Notes: a model not told the origin generated them from the sequence alone. A stretch of 64,000 bases of DNA from Chitinophaga sancti (GCF_034087045.1 NZ_CP139247.1:7280001-7344000); one strand, 5' to 3'. Shown: positions 1-11,950, numbered from the stretch's first letter. Made by a program: numbers and translations.

Positions 1-1305
1 AAAGCCCAGGCAGTCAACTATTACTACGCAGAAGGCACCTATAAATTCCTGAGCGGTTTTACACGCGTCTCCTATAACTATGACGAGAAATATGTCCTGA
101 ACCTCACCGGGCGCAGAGATGGTTCATCCCGCTTTGGACCAGGTAGAAAGTATGGCAACTTCGGTTCCGTCGGCGCTGCCTGGAACTTCTCATCAGAACA
201 TTTCTTTCAATGGATGAAACCAGCGATCAGTTTTGCAAAACTGAGAGCCAGCTACGGTATAACCGGTAGTGATGCAATTGGCGATTATCAATATTTTGTC
301 AATTACGTCCTTTCACAAACACCCTACGAAAATGTTCAGGGTTATCATGCTAATAATCTCTTCAATGATAAATACCAGTGGGAGACCACCCGTAAAATTG
401 ATATAGGATTAGAGCTGGGTGCCTGGAAAGATAGAATCATGCTGACAGTAGATTACTTCCGCAATAGGTCAGGTAATCAACTGGTAGCATATACACTCCC
501 TTCATTTGTCGGCAACGACAATGTGGCTGCCAATTTAAATGCCCTTATTGAAAATTCAGGTGTTGAAATGACCTTCCAGATAGATCCAGTAAAGAAGAAA
601 AATTTTAGCTGGACCAGTAGTTTCAATATATCTTTTGCACGGAATAAACTCGTTGCTTTCCCAGGGCTTGAAAACTCACCTTATCGTTCACAGTTTTTTC
701 TCAATAAATCTATCTCACCCATCCTCGGTTACAAGAATGCCGTCGTAAATCCTGCAGATGGGACGGTAACTGTAGACGATGTCAATAAAGATGGCGTTAT
801 TTCACCTGATTATGATTATACCTATCTGGGGTCCTCCCTACCCCATTATACAGGAGGAATAGATAACAGGTTTACTTACAAAAACTTTACACTGGACGTT
901 TTTCTAAGCTTTAAAAACCAGGATTATTCACAGTTTTATGAATTCAAACCCGGCTCCATCTACAACCAGCCTGCGATCGTATACGGCAATGTATGGGAGC
1001 AACCGGGAGATGTAAAAAAATTCCCGAAAGCATCTGCAGCGGGGAACAATGACGGTAGCTTCTACTATTATAACAACTCCCTTGCGGCCTACTACGCTCG
1101 CAGTTTCCTGCGCGTATCAAGCGTTTCGGCCAACTACCAGCTGCCCGAAAAATGGTTCAAAAAAATACACATTACCCGGTTAAATATTTATGCATTAGTG
1201 AACAACCTCTGGACATTTACATCCAACCCCGGCTTCGACCCGGAAACAGGTATGAAAATGCCGAATTTAAGAGCATTCACTTTAGGTATCAGGTCTGCAT
1301 TTTAA
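1..1305 (+). CDS. SusC/RagA-family TonB-dependent outer membrane receptor, C-terminal part
   Basis: The frame is open from the first base of the window, so the gene begins upstream; 434 C-terminal residues are visible. The content is outer-membrane beta-barrel: the RDGSSRFGPG motif typical of the SusC barrel lies near residue 38 of the fragment, followed by alternating aromatic strands and a terminal strand ending in phenylalanine. SusC proteins import glycan or peptide fragments through the outer membrane with TonB energy, capped by a SusD lipoprotein. A SusD gene follows 13 bp downstream, which supports the family call. Substrate cannot be read from this fragment. Confidence 0.93.
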   Translation, partial: KAQAVNYYYAEGTYKFLSGFTRVSYNYDEKYVLNLTGRRDGSSRFGPGRKYGNFGSVGAAWNFSSEHFFQWMKPAISFAKLRASYGITGSDAIGDYQYFVNYVLSQTPYENVQGYHANNLFNDKYQWETTRKIDIGLELGAWKDRIMLTVDYFRNRSGNQLVAYTLPSFVGNDNVAANLNALIENSGVEMTFQIDPVKKKNFSWTSSFNISFARNKLVAFPGLENSPYRSQFFLNKSISPILGYKNAVVNPADGTVTVDDVNKDGVISPDYDYTYLGSSLPHYTGGIDNRFTYKNFTLDVFLSFKNQDYSQFYEFKPGSIYNQPAIVYGNVWEQPGDVKKFPKASAAGNNDGSFYYYNNSLAAYYARSFLRVSSVSANYQLPEKWFKKIHITRLNIYALVNNLWTFTSNPGFDPETGMKMPNLRAFTLGIRSAF

Positions 1306-1318
1306 ACCAGTAGTCATT

Positions 1319-2710
1319 ATGAAAAATAATCGCATTCATCATATTCTTTTGTCTTTTCTTCCATTGTTAGTCGTGTCATGGATTATCACCTCATGCAACA
1401 AAGCACTGGAGGTAACACCCAAATATATTCTCAATGAAGAGAAAGCATTTTCAAACGACTCGCTGGCAGCATTACAGCTGGCAGGAATTTACGGTGAGTT
1501 TGCAAATAGCGGCACCCTCTCTTATGGTATACACCTGGATCTATCTTACATCAGTGATGATATGGAACCTTTGAGCTACCAGGCAGTTTCCGGTTCCGCT
1601 GGTTACGTGCTTTACAACTATCAGCTTCGTCCCATAGACGCACCGACCAACGATTACTGGACTAACTTCTACAGGTATATTTATTACGCGAACAGTATTA
1701 TAGCGGGTGTAGATGCCTCTACCGGAATGTCTGCCAGCTATAAAAAACAATGTAAAGGAGAAGCACTGGCATGGCGCGCTTTCTTCTATTATTACCTCGC
1801 GGCTTTCTATGGTCCATTGCCTTACGTTACTGATGGGAATTATGCCGTCACCAGTCATTATACAAGAACAGGCACCGATAGCATCCTTACTTATTGTATG
1901 ACAGACCTGAAACTGGCAGATTCTCTGGTATCTGAAGATTACCCAACAACAGGACGCTTCCATTTTAACCGCGCCGCCGTAAATGCCCTTATGGCAAGGG
2001 TAGCACTCGCAAAAGGAGATTATCAGGAAGCGATCAATGCCGCCAGCATAGTCCTCAACGACAACAGGTATGCCCTGGCTTCACTGAATGATATGTTCAA
2101 TGCATCCAGTAGCGAAACGATTATGCAGTTATGGAACCAATATAATTTTTCATCCGTTGGACAGGCAAGCAATGACCCAGGCACAACCTATGGCGTTACA
2201 CATGATAGTAACGGCAGTCTGTATAGCGCCTTTGATGAAAACGATGCCCGCAGGGACCGTTTTATTAAGCAGGAAGATGATGGAACAGGCACGCTTATTT
2301 TTGTCAACAATAAGTACCTGAATAACGGTTATGACGATGGCGGCCCAGCAGAATATCTGGTGATGTTTAAACTGGATGAAGTGCTGCTCAACAGGGCAGA
2401 AGCCTATGCACGTCTGCAACAAAATGAACAAGCCCTGGACGATGCGAACCTGCTTTGTCAGAGAGCCGGCATTGACAACCTGCCCTCCTCTCTCAATGGG
2501 CAGGATCTTACCGATGCTATCATTGAAGAAAGACGTAAAGAACTCTGCTTTGAATGGGCAGACAGATGGATCAGCCTGAAACGGAATAATAGTATCAATA
2601 CTGTACTGGGAAGTTTTAAACCTGGTATATGGAACGAGAAATATACACTGTTTCCTATTCCCCTTAGCGACATAAAAAATTCATCATTAATGCAAAACAC
2701 AGGCTACTAA
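1319..2710 (+). CDS. SusD/RagB-family outer membrane lipoprotein
   Basis: 463 residues with a lipoprotein signal ending in the lipobox ITSC near residue 26, then the helix-rich SusD fold: the conserved EALAWRAFFYYYLAAFYG stretch of the N-terminal SusD domain and, near the C-terminus, EERRKELCFEWADRWISLKR followed by a LFPIP motif. SusD lids bind the ligand at the cell surface and hand it to the SusC barrel encoded immediately upstream. It sits between SusC and a thioredoxin-fold protein, all closely spaced and probably one operon. No glycoside hydrolase or peptidase is fused or adjacent on the same strand, so the ligand is unknown. Confidence 0.95.
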   Translation: MKNNRIHHILLSFLPLLVVSWIITSCNKALEVTPKYILNEEKAFSNDSLAALQLAGIYGEFANSGTLSYGIHLDLSYISDDMEPLSYQAVSGSAGYVLYNYQLRPIDAPTNDYWTNFYRYIYYANSIIAGVDASTGMSASYKKQCKGEALAWRAFFYYYLAAFYGPLPYVTDGNYAVTSHYTRTGTDSILTYCMTDLKLADSLVSEDYPTTGRFHFNRAAVNALMARVALAKGDYQEAINAASIVLNDNRYALASLNDMFNASSSETIMQLWNQYNFSSVGQASNDPGTTYGVTHDSNGSLYSAFDENDARRDRFIKQEDDGTGTLIFVNNKYLNNGYDDGGPAEYLVMFKLDEVLLNRAEAYARLQQNEQALDDANLLCQRAGIDNLPSSLNGQDLTDAIIEERRKELCFEWADRWISLKRNNSINTVLGSFKPGIWNEKYTLFPIPLSDIKNSSLMQNTGY

Positions 2711-2711
2711 A

Positions 2712-3836
2712 ATGAATCGTATGACCAAAACGATCTATCTGTTTTTTCCCCTGCTCGCCTGCATCACAGCATTGCAGGCACAGCAAACATCCCATCCATT
2801 TTCTATCTCAGGAAAGGTGAGCGGAATTAAACAGGATACATTGCTATTTAAACGTTACAGCCCGGGAAACCTTGTTATCGATACAATCCCTGTAGACAAA
2901 GGCACCTTTGTGTACCATGGTCAGGTAGATGAACCGGAATTCACTAGCTTGACCTTTATGGGAGATAACAATGAATTTTACTTTTTCTCGGAAAAAGGCA
3001 ACTATACGCTCGATATTAACAGCACCAACATCAGTCAATCTGTCGTCAACGGCTCCATCACTAACCAGGCATATTACACATATCAACAGGACAACAAACC
3101 ACTCCTGGATCAGATTTTATCATATACATTCAACTACCTGGAACTTGAAGACAAAGTAACCCCAGGGTTGTCCACACAGGATACACTCGCTATCCTGAAC
3201 AGTAAAATAGATTCCTTAAATGAGATCCTCTTCAGGAAAGATGAAGTCTATATCCAACATAATAACCAGCAATTCTTCAGTTTATATGTGCTGTCGCAGG
3301 ATATAAAAAATGGGATGGATGCAGAAACAGCGGCTAAGCTCTTTAACAACCTGCATACACCATTACAGCGATCAGCAAGCGGAATGAATGTAAAGGCTGT
3401 TATCGACAAATCCATGCAATACGCTGTTGGACGGAGTATTTCACCACTGCTGCTGTCGGATGCGAATAAACAATCCAGGAATATCATCACTACCGTAAAG
3501 CAAAATAAATACACCCTGATAGATCTGTGGGCCAGCTGGTGTGTACCTTGCAGACAGGAGTTTCCATTCTTAAAAGAAGCATATGCCCGTTATCATCCCC
3601 AGGGATTCAACATCTATGCTATATCCATGGATATGTTCAGAAACACCTGGGTAAAAGCGCTAAAGGAGCTGCAGCTGCCATGGGTAAATGTAATCAGTAA
3701 TAATAAATTGCCTGTTTTTTACCAGGTAAATGCCATCCCTTTTAATGTGTTGGTCAACAACAAAGGCGTGATTGTAGCAAGAGAACTACGGGGTGCAAAA
3801 CTGGATAAGAAATTACAGCAATTATTTCAGCAATAA
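2712..3836 (+). CDS. TlpA-like thioredoxin-domain protein with N-terminal DUF4369-like domain
   Basis: 374 residues with a signal peptide (hydrophobic LFFPLLACITALQAQ), an N-terminal beta-rich domain resembling DUF4369 (about residues 28-125), a helical linker, and a C-terminal thioredoxin fold with the redox motif WASWCVPC at about residues 273-280. Family members are periplasmic or membrane-attached thiol-disulfide reductases of the TlpA/ResA group, common beside SusCD pairs in Chitinophagaceae. The start lies 1 bp after the SusD stop, so it is presumably co-translated with that pair. The role beside SusCD is inferred only from position. Confidence 0.88.
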   Translation: MNRMTKTIYLFFPLLACITALQAQQTSHPFSISGKVSGIKQDTLLFKRYSPGNLVIDTIPVDKGTFVYHGQVDEPEFTSLTFMGDNNEFYFFSEKGNYTLDINSTNISQSVVNGSITNQAYYTYQQDNKPLLDQILSYTFNYLELEDKVTPGLSTQDTLAILNSKIDSLNEILFRKDEVYIQHNNQQFFSLYVLSQDIKNGMDAETAAKLFNNLHTPLQRSASGMNVKAVIDKSMQYAVGRSISPLLLSDANKQSRNIITTVKQNKYTLIDLWASWCVPCRQEFPFLKEAYARYHPQGFNIYAISMDMFRNTWVKALKELQLPWVNVISNNKLPVFYQVNAIPFNVLVNNKGVIVARELRGAKLDKKLQQLFQQ

Positions 3837-3851
3837 TCATGGTATGTAAAA

Positions 3852-3903
3852 AACTACTGCCTGTCAAAAGCATGGTACCATTCTTGTTTGACAGGCAGTA
3901 GTT
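3852..3903. terminator. bidirectional hairpin between convergent genes
   Basis: Perfect 17-bp inverted repeat (arms 3852-3868 and 3887-3903, core ACTGCCTGTCAAA) with an 18-base loop, A-rich on the left and T-rich on the right. It separates the thioredoxin-domain gene (+) from the S9 peptidase gene (-), so it can stop transcription from both sides. Confidence 0.85.
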
Positions 3904-3931
3904 ATAATTTTCCCGGTCTTTCTCCATTCAA

Positions 3932-6064
3932 TTATTTTCCTTCAAGACCTAATAGGAACGCATATTGCAAAGCCACATCCTCCAAAGGCTTAAACCTTCC
4001 GGAAGCACCACCATGCCCCGCTTCCATATCTGTCTTGAACAATAACAAATGCTTATCTGTCTTCAGCTCTCTCAGTTTTGCCACCCACTTAGCCGGCTCC
4101 CAATACTGCACCTGTGAATCATGCAACCCTGTCAATACCAGCATATTTGGATAATCCTGCGCTACTACATTATCATAAGGAGAATAAGACTTCATGTAAT
4201 CGTAATACGCTTTATTCTTCGGATTGCCCCACTCATCAAACTCACCCGTGGTCAATGGAATACTCTCATCCAGCATAGTCGTAACCACATCTACAAATGG
4301 CACCGCCGCTATCACACCATTCCATAACTTAGGACGCATGTTCACAACAGCACCTATCAGCAAACCACCAGCACTACCACCCATCGCATACAAATGCGCA
4401 CTATCCGTATACTTTTGTGCCACTAAGAATTCTGCACAATCAATAAAGTCATAGAACGTATTCTTCTTCTTAAACAACTTTCCATCTTCATACCACTGCC
4501 TGCCCATCTCTTCTCCTCCACGAATATGCGCTATTGCATAGGCAAATCCTCTATCCAATAAACTCAGCCTGTTTGAACTAAAACCCGGATCTATACTGTG
4601 ACCATAAGAACCGTATCCATACAGCAACAGCGGTCGCTTACCATCCTTTTCAAATCCTTTTTTATACACGATAGAAATCGGCACTTTCACACCATCTCTA
4701 GCTGTTGCATACACACGCTCTGTTACATAATTTTTTGGGTCATAACCACCCAATACTTCCTGTCTTTTCTTCAGCTCATTTGTCTTCGCATCCATGTCAT
4801 AATCATAGGTGGAGGAAGGCGTCGTCATTGAAGTATATACATAGCGCAATGTCTTTGTATCAAACTCAGGATTGATGGACACACTGGCTACATAAGCAGG
4901 TTCATCAAAGTGCAGGTAATGTTCCTGGTGAGTATGTGTATTGATCACACGCAATTGTGTGAGACCATTTTTACGTTCACTCAGTACCATATGCTCTTTG
5001 AACAACTCCTGACCTTCCAGCAAAACATCTGCACGATGAGGGATCACCTCTTTCCAATCCCTGATACCCGTTTTGTCCAGCGGGCACTCCATTAGTCTGA
5101 AGTTCTTCGCCTCGTAGTTGGTTCTGATATAAAAATGCTGGTCCTGGTGATCTACATCATACAGCAGATTATGCTGACGCGGATAGAATACTTTCGCATC
5201 GCCCAATGGTTTGGATGCATCCAGTATCCTGTATTCAGAAGACAATGTACTTTCACTTGCGATGAAGATGTACTGTCCTGATTTACTTCTGTAAGCAATG
5301 GTATTAAAGGTCTCATCTTTCTCATGGAACACCTCTTTATCCTTTGCTGCTTCAGTACCTACCACATGTCTGCCGATCCTGTCTGCACGCAAAGTAACAG
5401 GGTCTTTTCCTGTATAGAAAAAGGTTTTGTTATCGCTGGCCCATGCAGCACCGCCGGTGGTATTCAGAATTGCATCAGGAAGTATTTCACCTGTTTGCAG
5501 GTTTTTGATACGAATAGTATACTGACGGCGGCTCACCGTATCTACACCAAAAGCTAACCATTGTCCGTCAGGACTTACCGCCATACCACCTACCTGGTAG
5601 TAATCATGCCCTGCTGCCATTTCATTGACGTTGAGGGTGATTTCTTCCTTTGCTTCCAAGCTACCTTTTTTACGGCAGTAGATAGGGTATTCTTTCCCTT
5701 CTACATACCGGGTGTAGTAATAATACCCTTCTTTCAGGTAAGGTACACTGACATCCGTTTCCATGATCCTGCCACGCATTTCTTCGTACAGCTTCTTACG
5801 CAGCTGTGTTGCAGAAGCCATCATGGTATCCAGGTAAGTATTCTCTGCATTCAGATAAGCGAGGACTTTAGGATCATTACGATCATTCATCCAGTAATAG
5901 CTATCTATACGGGTATCTCCGTTTATAGTAAGCGCTGTATCTTTCTTTTCCGCTACCGGAGCGGCTATCGTTGTCGTTGATTCTGCTGACATAACTTTCT
6001 TTTTTTCCTTACAGGCAAACAGGGCCATAGCTGAGATCACGTAAAAAGCAGCGGCTATCCTCAT
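3932..6064 (-). CDS. S9 family oligopeptidase B-like serine peptidase (lipoprotein)
   Basis: 710 residues. The N-terminus carries a lipoprotein signal with lipobox LFAC (Cys near residue 18), so the enzyme is probably anchored in an envelope membrane. An N-terminal seven-bladed propeller is followed by an alpha/beta hydrolase domain with YGYGSYG, the nucleophile motif GGSAGG (Ser near 564), GLHDSQVQYWEPAKW (Asp) and GHGG (His). This arrangement matches oligopeptidase B, which cleaves short peptides after basic residues. Length agrees with the family (about 680-720). Convergent with the SusCD-thioredoxin operon; a functional link to peptide uptake is possible but only inferred. Confidence 0.92.
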   Translation of the reverse strand: MRIAAAFYVISAMALFACKEKKKVMSAESTTTIAAPVAEKKDTALTINGDTRIDSYYWMNDRNDPKVLAYLNAENTYLDTMMASATQLRKKLYEEMRGRIMETDVSVPYLKEGYYYYTRYVEGKEYPIYCRKKGSLEAKEEITLNVNEMAAGHDYYQVGGMAVSPDGQWLAFGVDTVSRRQYTIRIKNLQTGEILPDAILNTTGGAAWASDNKTFFYTGKDPVTLRADRIGRHVVGTEAAKDKEVFHEKDETFNTIAYRSKSGQYIFIASESTLSSEYRILDASKPLGDAKVFYPRQHNLLYDVDHQDQHFYIRTNYEAKNFRLMECPLDKTGIRDWKEVIPHRADVLLEGQELFKEHMVLSERKNGLTQLRVINTHTHQEHYLHFDEPAYVASVSINPEFDTKTLRYVYTSMTTPSSTYDYDMDAKTNELKKRQEVLGGYDPKNYVTERVYATARDGVKVPISIVYKKGFEKDGKRPLLLYGYGSYGHSIDPGFSSNRLSLLDRGFAYAIAHIRGGEEMGRQWYEDGKLFKKKNTFYDFIDCAEFLVAQKYTDSAHLYAMGGSAGGLLIGAVVNMRPKLWNGVIAAVPFVDVVTTMLDESIPLTTGEFDEWGNPKNKAYYDYMKSYSPYDNVVAQDYPNMLVLTGLHDSQVQYWEPAKWVAKLRELKTDKHLLLFKTDMEAGHGGASGRFKPLEDVALQYAFLLGLEGK

Positions 6065-6098
6065 AGGTGGTAATAATTGAGACTACTAAAGTACAAAA

Positions 6099-7436
6099 TT
6101 AACCCACCTCTACCATCTTCACGGGGTCCCACTTTATAGGTCGTTGCTGAAAATAGCTTTCATTTGTCAGCAACGCAGGCCCTGCAGCCCTTAATCCAAA
6201 GGTAGCATCTTCTACTACTTTTTTGCCAGTACGAACAGATTCATAAAAATTAGCCAGGTGATCAATGTGGGAATCATAACCGGGAGGTGCATTAAAAACA
6301 CTTTCCCCTTCCTGAACAGGTTGCTGTCTTTGTGCAGGGGTATATTTCTCATTGTATTCTTTTACATAAGCCTCCTGTGTGGCTTTAGGCCATGTATTAT
6401 AAGTATCCCAGCCACCATAACCCGGTGCAGCAGCCAGTTTATGCTTTTTGATCTTAAAGCTATCCCAGCCCAGTTCCAGTACCCCTTCTGTGCCTATTAG
6501 TTTTGTGGCTTCACCACCTCCCCCACCATCGGCAAAGTTCACCCTGAGGCTCACCTGGAAACCGGGGTAATCAAAAAGGGCCATCACTACATCAGGTACA
6601 TCGCGGCCATCATTCCATTGTTTCAGGTTGCCGGTGGCATACACACGATGAGGGCCGGCTACCCCTGTCATGAAATGTAGCCCTGAAATAAGGTGTACAA
6701 ACAGGTCTCCGGGAATACCTGTGCCATAAGCCTTGTAATTGCGCCAGCGGAAAAAGCGAACAGGGTCGAAGGGGATTCTGGCAGTGTCTTTCAGCCAGGT
6801 ATCAAAATCTACAGTAGCGGGCGAAGCATCGGGTGGAATAGAATACTGCCAGGCACCCAGCGCATCATGACGATCCATATGTGCCTCGACCATCACCAGT
6901 TCGCCGATATCGCCTGCCAGGTAGCGGTTTCTTGCTTCTGCGAGGCCTATGCTACTTACACGCTGACTACCCACCTGGAAGATGGCTTTTGTTTTTGCCT
7001 GTGTGGCAATGACGGCATGGCCTTCGGAGATCTGCTGTACCATGGGCTTTTCGCAATATACCGCCTTGCCTTTTTCCATAGCGGCAATAGAGATAGTGTC
7101 ATGCCAGAAGTCAGGGGTCGCAACAATGATTGCATCGATGTCTTTTCTTTCCAGCAGTTCTCTGTAATCACGGGTGGTAAAGATATCTTTACCATATAGC
7201 TCTTTTACCTTGGTAAGATGGCCGGTGTAGAGGTCAGCCACGCCAGCCAGCTCTATGCCGGGGAGCGTAAGTGAATCCCGCACATCAGCAAAACCCATGA
7301 TCCCCATACCGACACAGCCTATCCGTATCTTATCGTTTGGGGAGATGTTGGCTAAGGAGGAAAGTGGGCGTACGCTTAGGAGTGCAGTGGTGCCACCAAG
7401 ATAGCGTAAGAATGTTCTTCTGGATTGATGAGTCAT
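6099..7436 (-). CDS. Gfo/Idh/MocA-family oxidoreductase with Tat signal
   Basis: 445 residues. The N-terminus has a twin-arginine signal (SRRTFLR then a hydrophobic stretch), followed by a Rossmann fold beginning at IRIGCVGMGIMG and the family's EKPM motif (near residue 132) that contacts nicotinamide and substrate. The C-terminal half is the alpha/beta substrate domain. Such Tat-exported Gfo/Idh/MocA proteins are abundant in Bacteroidota and act on sugars or sugar acids in the periplasm. The substrate is not visible; it lacks the fingerprints of the GH109 subgroup seen in the protein encoded at 32445-33839. Confidence 0.9.
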   Translation of the reverse strand: MTHQSRRTFLRYLGGTTALLSVRPLSSLANISPNDKIRIGCVGMGIMGFADVRDSLTLPGIELAGVADLYTGHLTKVKELYGKDIFTTRDYRELLERKDIDAIIVATPDFWHDTISIAAMEKGKAVYCEKPMVQQISEGHAVIATQAKTKAIFQVGSQRVSSIGLAEARNRYLAGDIGELVMVEAHMDRHDALGAWQYSIPPDASPATVDFDTWLKDTARIPFDPVRFFRWRNYKAYGTGIPGDLFVHLISGLHFMTGVAGPHRVYATGNLKQWNDGRDVPDVVMALFDYPGFQVSLRVNFADGGGGGEATKLIGTEGVLELGWDSFKIKKHKLAAAPGYGGWDTYNTWPKATQEAYVKEYNEKYTPAQRQQPVQEGESVFNAPPGYDSHIDHLANFYESVRTGKKVVEDATFGLRAAGPALLTNESYFQQRPIKWDPVKMVEVG

Positions 7437-7500
7437 AACGGAATTTTTTTGGGAACTACAGGAAATTACGAATTATGGCTGCAAAAAATAAAAGAAAATC

Positions 7501-7539
7501 GGGGGTTGAACCTTTGTCTTCTGCAAAAGTTCAACCCCC
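7501..7539 (-). terminator. GC-rich hairpin upstream of the Gfo/Idh gene
   Basis: Perfect 11-bp arms (7501-7511 and 7529-7539, GGGGGTTGAAC and its complement) with a 17-base loop. On the minus strand it is followed by a T-rich stretch. It probably acts as a second terminator behind the succinate dehydrogenase operon, but it also lies just before the next minus-strand gene and could sit in that gene's leader. Confidence 0.55.
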
Positions 7540-7568
7540 GAAAGCAGGTTATGGTTGTTGCTACAAAA

Positions 7569-7597
7569 AAAGGATGTACCATTTCGGTACATCCTTT
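7569..7597 (-). terminator. terminator of the succinate dehydrogenase operon
   Basis: Hairpin with 12-bp arms (7569-7580 and 7586-7597, AAAGGATGTACC and complement) and a 5-base loop. On the minus strand the stem runs into seven T, 37 bp after the sdhB stop. Confidence 0.85.
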
Positions 7598-7633
7598 CAC
7601 ATTTCAATTACGACGATATTAATTACGACAATA

Positions 7634-8398
7634 TTACTTTTCGTAAGTAAAACCAGCACCGATAAACTCCCTGTTCAGACGGGCGATGTTTGTCAGTGAG
7701 ATCTCTTTTGGACATTCAGCCTCACATGCACCTGTATTTGTACAGCTACCGAAACCTTCCTTATCCATCTGTGCAAGCATATTCAGTACACGGCTCTTCT
7801 TCTCAGGTTGACCCTGTGGCAGTAATGCCAGCTGAGACACCTTTGCAGATACGAACAGCATAGCAGAAGAGTTTTTACAGGCAGCTACACAAGCACCACA
7901 ACCGATACATGCAGCAGCAGCAAATGCAGCATCTGCATCATCCTTAGGTACAGGAATGTTATTCGCATCCTGTGCATTACCTGTATTTACAGACACGAAA
8001 CCACCCGCTTCTATGATACGGTCAAAAGCTGCACGGTGTACTGTCAGATCTTTTACTACAGGGAAAGCACCAGCTCTCCATGGCTCTACAGTGATGGTAT
8101 CACCATCCTTGAATGCGCGCATGTGCAGCTGACATGTGGTAGTACCCTGCCATGGACCATGTGCACGGCCATTGATATGCATGGAACACATACCACAGAT
8201 ACCTTCACGACAATCGTGGTCGAAAGCTACCGGATCTTTTCCTTCGTTAATGAGACGCTCATTCAGCACATCAAACATTTCAAGGAATGACATTTCAGAA
8301 GAAATCTCACTTACCTGATAATTTTCGAAATTACCCTTCGCCTCTGAATTTTTCTGTCTCCACACTTTAAGTGTGAGATTCATGTTATAATGTTCCAT
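7634..8398 (-). CDS. sdhB: succinate dehydrogenase/fumarate reductase iron-sulfur subunit
   Basis: 254 residues. The N-terminal ferredoxin-like domain has the [2Fe-2S] cysteines in CREGICGMC followed by a fourth Cys in the TTTCQL segment. The C-terminal domain has [11 protein letters not shown] and [12 protein letters not shown], which ligate the [4Fe-4S] and [3Fe-4S] clusters. The subunit passes electrons between the FAD subunit and the membrane cytochrome b in complex II. It is the last gene of sdhC-sdhA-sdhB, 53 bp after sdhA, with a strong terminator behind it. Length and motifs match Bacteroidota complex II; direction of catalysis (succinate oxidation or fumarate reduction) cannot be told from sequence. 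Confidence 0.96.
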   Translation of the reverse strand: MEHYNMNLTLKVWRQKNSEAKGNFENYQVSEISSEMSFLEMFDVLNERLINEGKDPVAFDHDCREGICGMCSMHINGRAHGPWQGTTTCQLHMRAFKDGDTITVEPWRAGAFPVVKDLTVHRAAFDRIIEAGGFVSVNTGNAQDANNIPVPKDDADAAFAAAACIGCGACVAACKNSSAMLFVSAKVSQLALLPQGQPEKKSRVLNMLAQMDKEGFGSCTNTGACEAECPKEISLTNIARLNREFIGAGFTYEK

Positions 8399-8451
8399 AT
8401 CTGATTGGACTATTATTGTTGTAAATAATCTGGCCGTAGCCAGACAAGACC

Positions 8452-10425
<1,974 letters not shown>

Positions 10426-10440
10426 ATCTCCTTACTTTAC

Positions 10441-11124
10441 TTAATGTTTAAAATAGATAATCACAGGAATAAGTGCGAAACCAATAGGAATCAGTACTCC
10501 AAATACCCATACACCTACGAAATTGATCAGGCCATTGTACTTTACATGGTTCAGACCGAAGGTCTGGAAAGCACTCTTAAAACCATGGATCAGGTGGAAA
10601 GACAAACCAACCATACCGATTACATACAGGATTACCAGCCACAGCTGAGTGGTAAACGCAGTGTACACGGTGCTGTACAGGTCAGTTACTTCTTTACCTC
10701 CAAAATTTCCTTTAGGCAAATCACCATAGTGCATAGCCCACCAGAAATCTTTCAGGTGAATGAGCAGGAATACCAGCAGAATGCTTCCCATGATCGCCAT
10801 CTGACGGCTGAACCAGGAAGAAGTCTGATTACCTGGGTTTACTGCATACTTAACCGGACGGGCTTTTCTGTTACTGAAAGTAAGTTGTAATGCAACCCAG
10901 AAGTGGATAATAATCGCGACTTTTAAACCCCATGCCACAAGCTGGATCAGTTCGTTGTGGGCCATGAAATCCGCGTAGGTGTTGAAGCCTTCCCCGTTGT
11001 CATTGAGCAGCAGCTGAAGATTACCTACAAGATGCACAATAACAAAAATACAAAGGAACAGGCCGGTAGCACCCACTAATAATTTTTTACCGATAGAGGT
11101 ATTAAAAAACTGTGACCACTTCAT
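10441..11124 (-). CDS. sdhC: succinate dehydrogenase cytochrome b subunit
   Basis: 227 residues with five predicted membrane helices, for example KLLVGATGLFLCIFVIVHLV and GLKVAIIIHFWVALQLTF. Histidines spaced along the helices (HLVGN, IIHFW, LIHLK, HLIHG) are suited to bind two b hemes, as in single-subunit anchors of the Wolinella/Bacillus type. It exchanges electrons with menaquinone. It is the first gene of the operon, and a perfect Bacteroidota promoter lies 55 bp upstream of the start. There is no sdhD gene, which agrees with a one-subunit anchor. Confidence 0.95.
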   Translation of the reverse strand: MKWSQFFNTSIGKKLLVGATGLFLCIFVIVHLVGNLQLLLNDNGEGFNTYADFMAHNELIQLVAWGLKVAIIIHFWVALQLTFSNRKARPVKYAVNPGNQTSSWFSRQMAIMGSILLVFLLIHLKDFWWAMHYGDLPKGNFGGKEVTDLYSTVYTAFTTQLWLVILYVIGMVGLSFHLIHGFKSAFQTFGLNHVKYNGLINFVGVWVFGVLIPIGFALIPVIIYFKH

Positions 11125-11178
11125 AAGTAAAATTAGCTTCCTTAAAAGATGATATGATAATTATTCGAATATATCGCG

Positions 11179-11210
11179 CAAAGTTAAAGCGGGAAAAATA
11201 AAAACCAAAT
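11179..11210 (-). promoter_or_regulatory. promoter of the sdhCAB operon
   Basis: On the minus strand TTTG (11210-11207), a 19-bp spacer, then TAACTTTGC (11187-11179). This is an exact match to the Bacteroidota housekeeping consensus TTTG / TAnnTTTG. Predicted transcription start is near 11173, leaving a leader of about 50 bases. Confidence 0.85.
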
Positions 11211-11240
11211 GATATTTCTCATATTTCGCGTGGATCAAAA

Positions 11241-11267
11241 CCTCATTGGTGCTAATATCCAATGAGG
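11241..11267 (-). terminator. hairpin downstream of the 187-residue protein gene
   Basis: Perfect 9-bp arms (11241-11249 and 11259-11267, CCTCATTGG and complement), followed on the minus strand by TTTTGATC. The short T run makes it a moderate terminator candidate for the gene ending at 11335. Confidence 0.5.
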
Positions 11268-11334
11268 TAGGGAAAAGAATTTTCTCACCCGACACAAGGT
11301 CACGTGGAATTTTTGAATTACCCTGATACGATTG

Positions 11335-11898
11335 CTATTCCAACCTGCGCATCATCAGGTTATCGATCTCGTTAAAAATATGCTGGGGCTGATAAGGCCG
11401 CCATTTCTCAACATCCAGCAGATGTACATAGTTGTCCAGGTGTGCTTTCTCAAACTCCTGCCGGGTCTGTACCGGCATATTCATCGCCACTATCCAACCA
11501 CCATCGTCTTTTATATCGTCCCACCACTCTTCATAATAACAATCATCAGAGGAGTGAAAGTTCATTACATTCTCAGTAATTAACAGAAATTTCCTGATTC
11601 CTGTGGCTATCATCACATCTATAATATCCCTTTTCAAGGTCATTATATCGTTTTCAATGGCGTCATTCCACTCTCCCAACAGCTCTATTATGACGAAATT
11701 GAACTGATAATCAGCATATAGGACTTTCATATACAGGTTCCTGGAACCGAATTCATCCCACTGTGGGTGAACATAATAATTATATACTGTGTTCGAAAAG
11801 GTGAATTCACTGTACTCTCTTCCATAGAAAGGAGAGCTTTCATCCTCCTCGGCACTATATAAATGTCGCCAGTTGTAAAATGGTTCTATCTCGTGCAT
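11335..11898 (-). CDS. conserved hypothetical protein, soluble, acidic
   Basis: 187 residues, no signal peptide or membrane segment, rich in acidic and aromatic residues. The middle part alternates beta and helix (YQFNFVIIELLGEWNDAIEN, then a helix and KFLLITENVMNF), a pattern reminiscent of a small alpha/beta domain, but I do not recognise the family. It stands alone between the sdh promoter region and murQ, with a hairpin behind it. The absence of frame disruption and ordinary codon use support a real gene. Function unknown. Confidence 0.7.
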   Translation of the reverse strand: MHEIEPFYNWRHLYSAEEDESSPFYGREYSEFTFSNTVYNYYVHPQWDEFGSRNLYMKVLYADYQFNFVIIELLGEWNDAIENDIMTLKRDIIDVMIATGIRKFLLITENVMNFHSSDDCYYEEWWDDIKDDGGWIVAMNMPVQTRQEFEKAHLDNYVHLLDVEKWRPYQPQHIFNEIDNLMMRRLE

Positions 11899-11950
11899 GG
11901 GCTATTTTCCTGAAATTATTGTTTTCACAAATTTCTGAAAAAAACTGCAA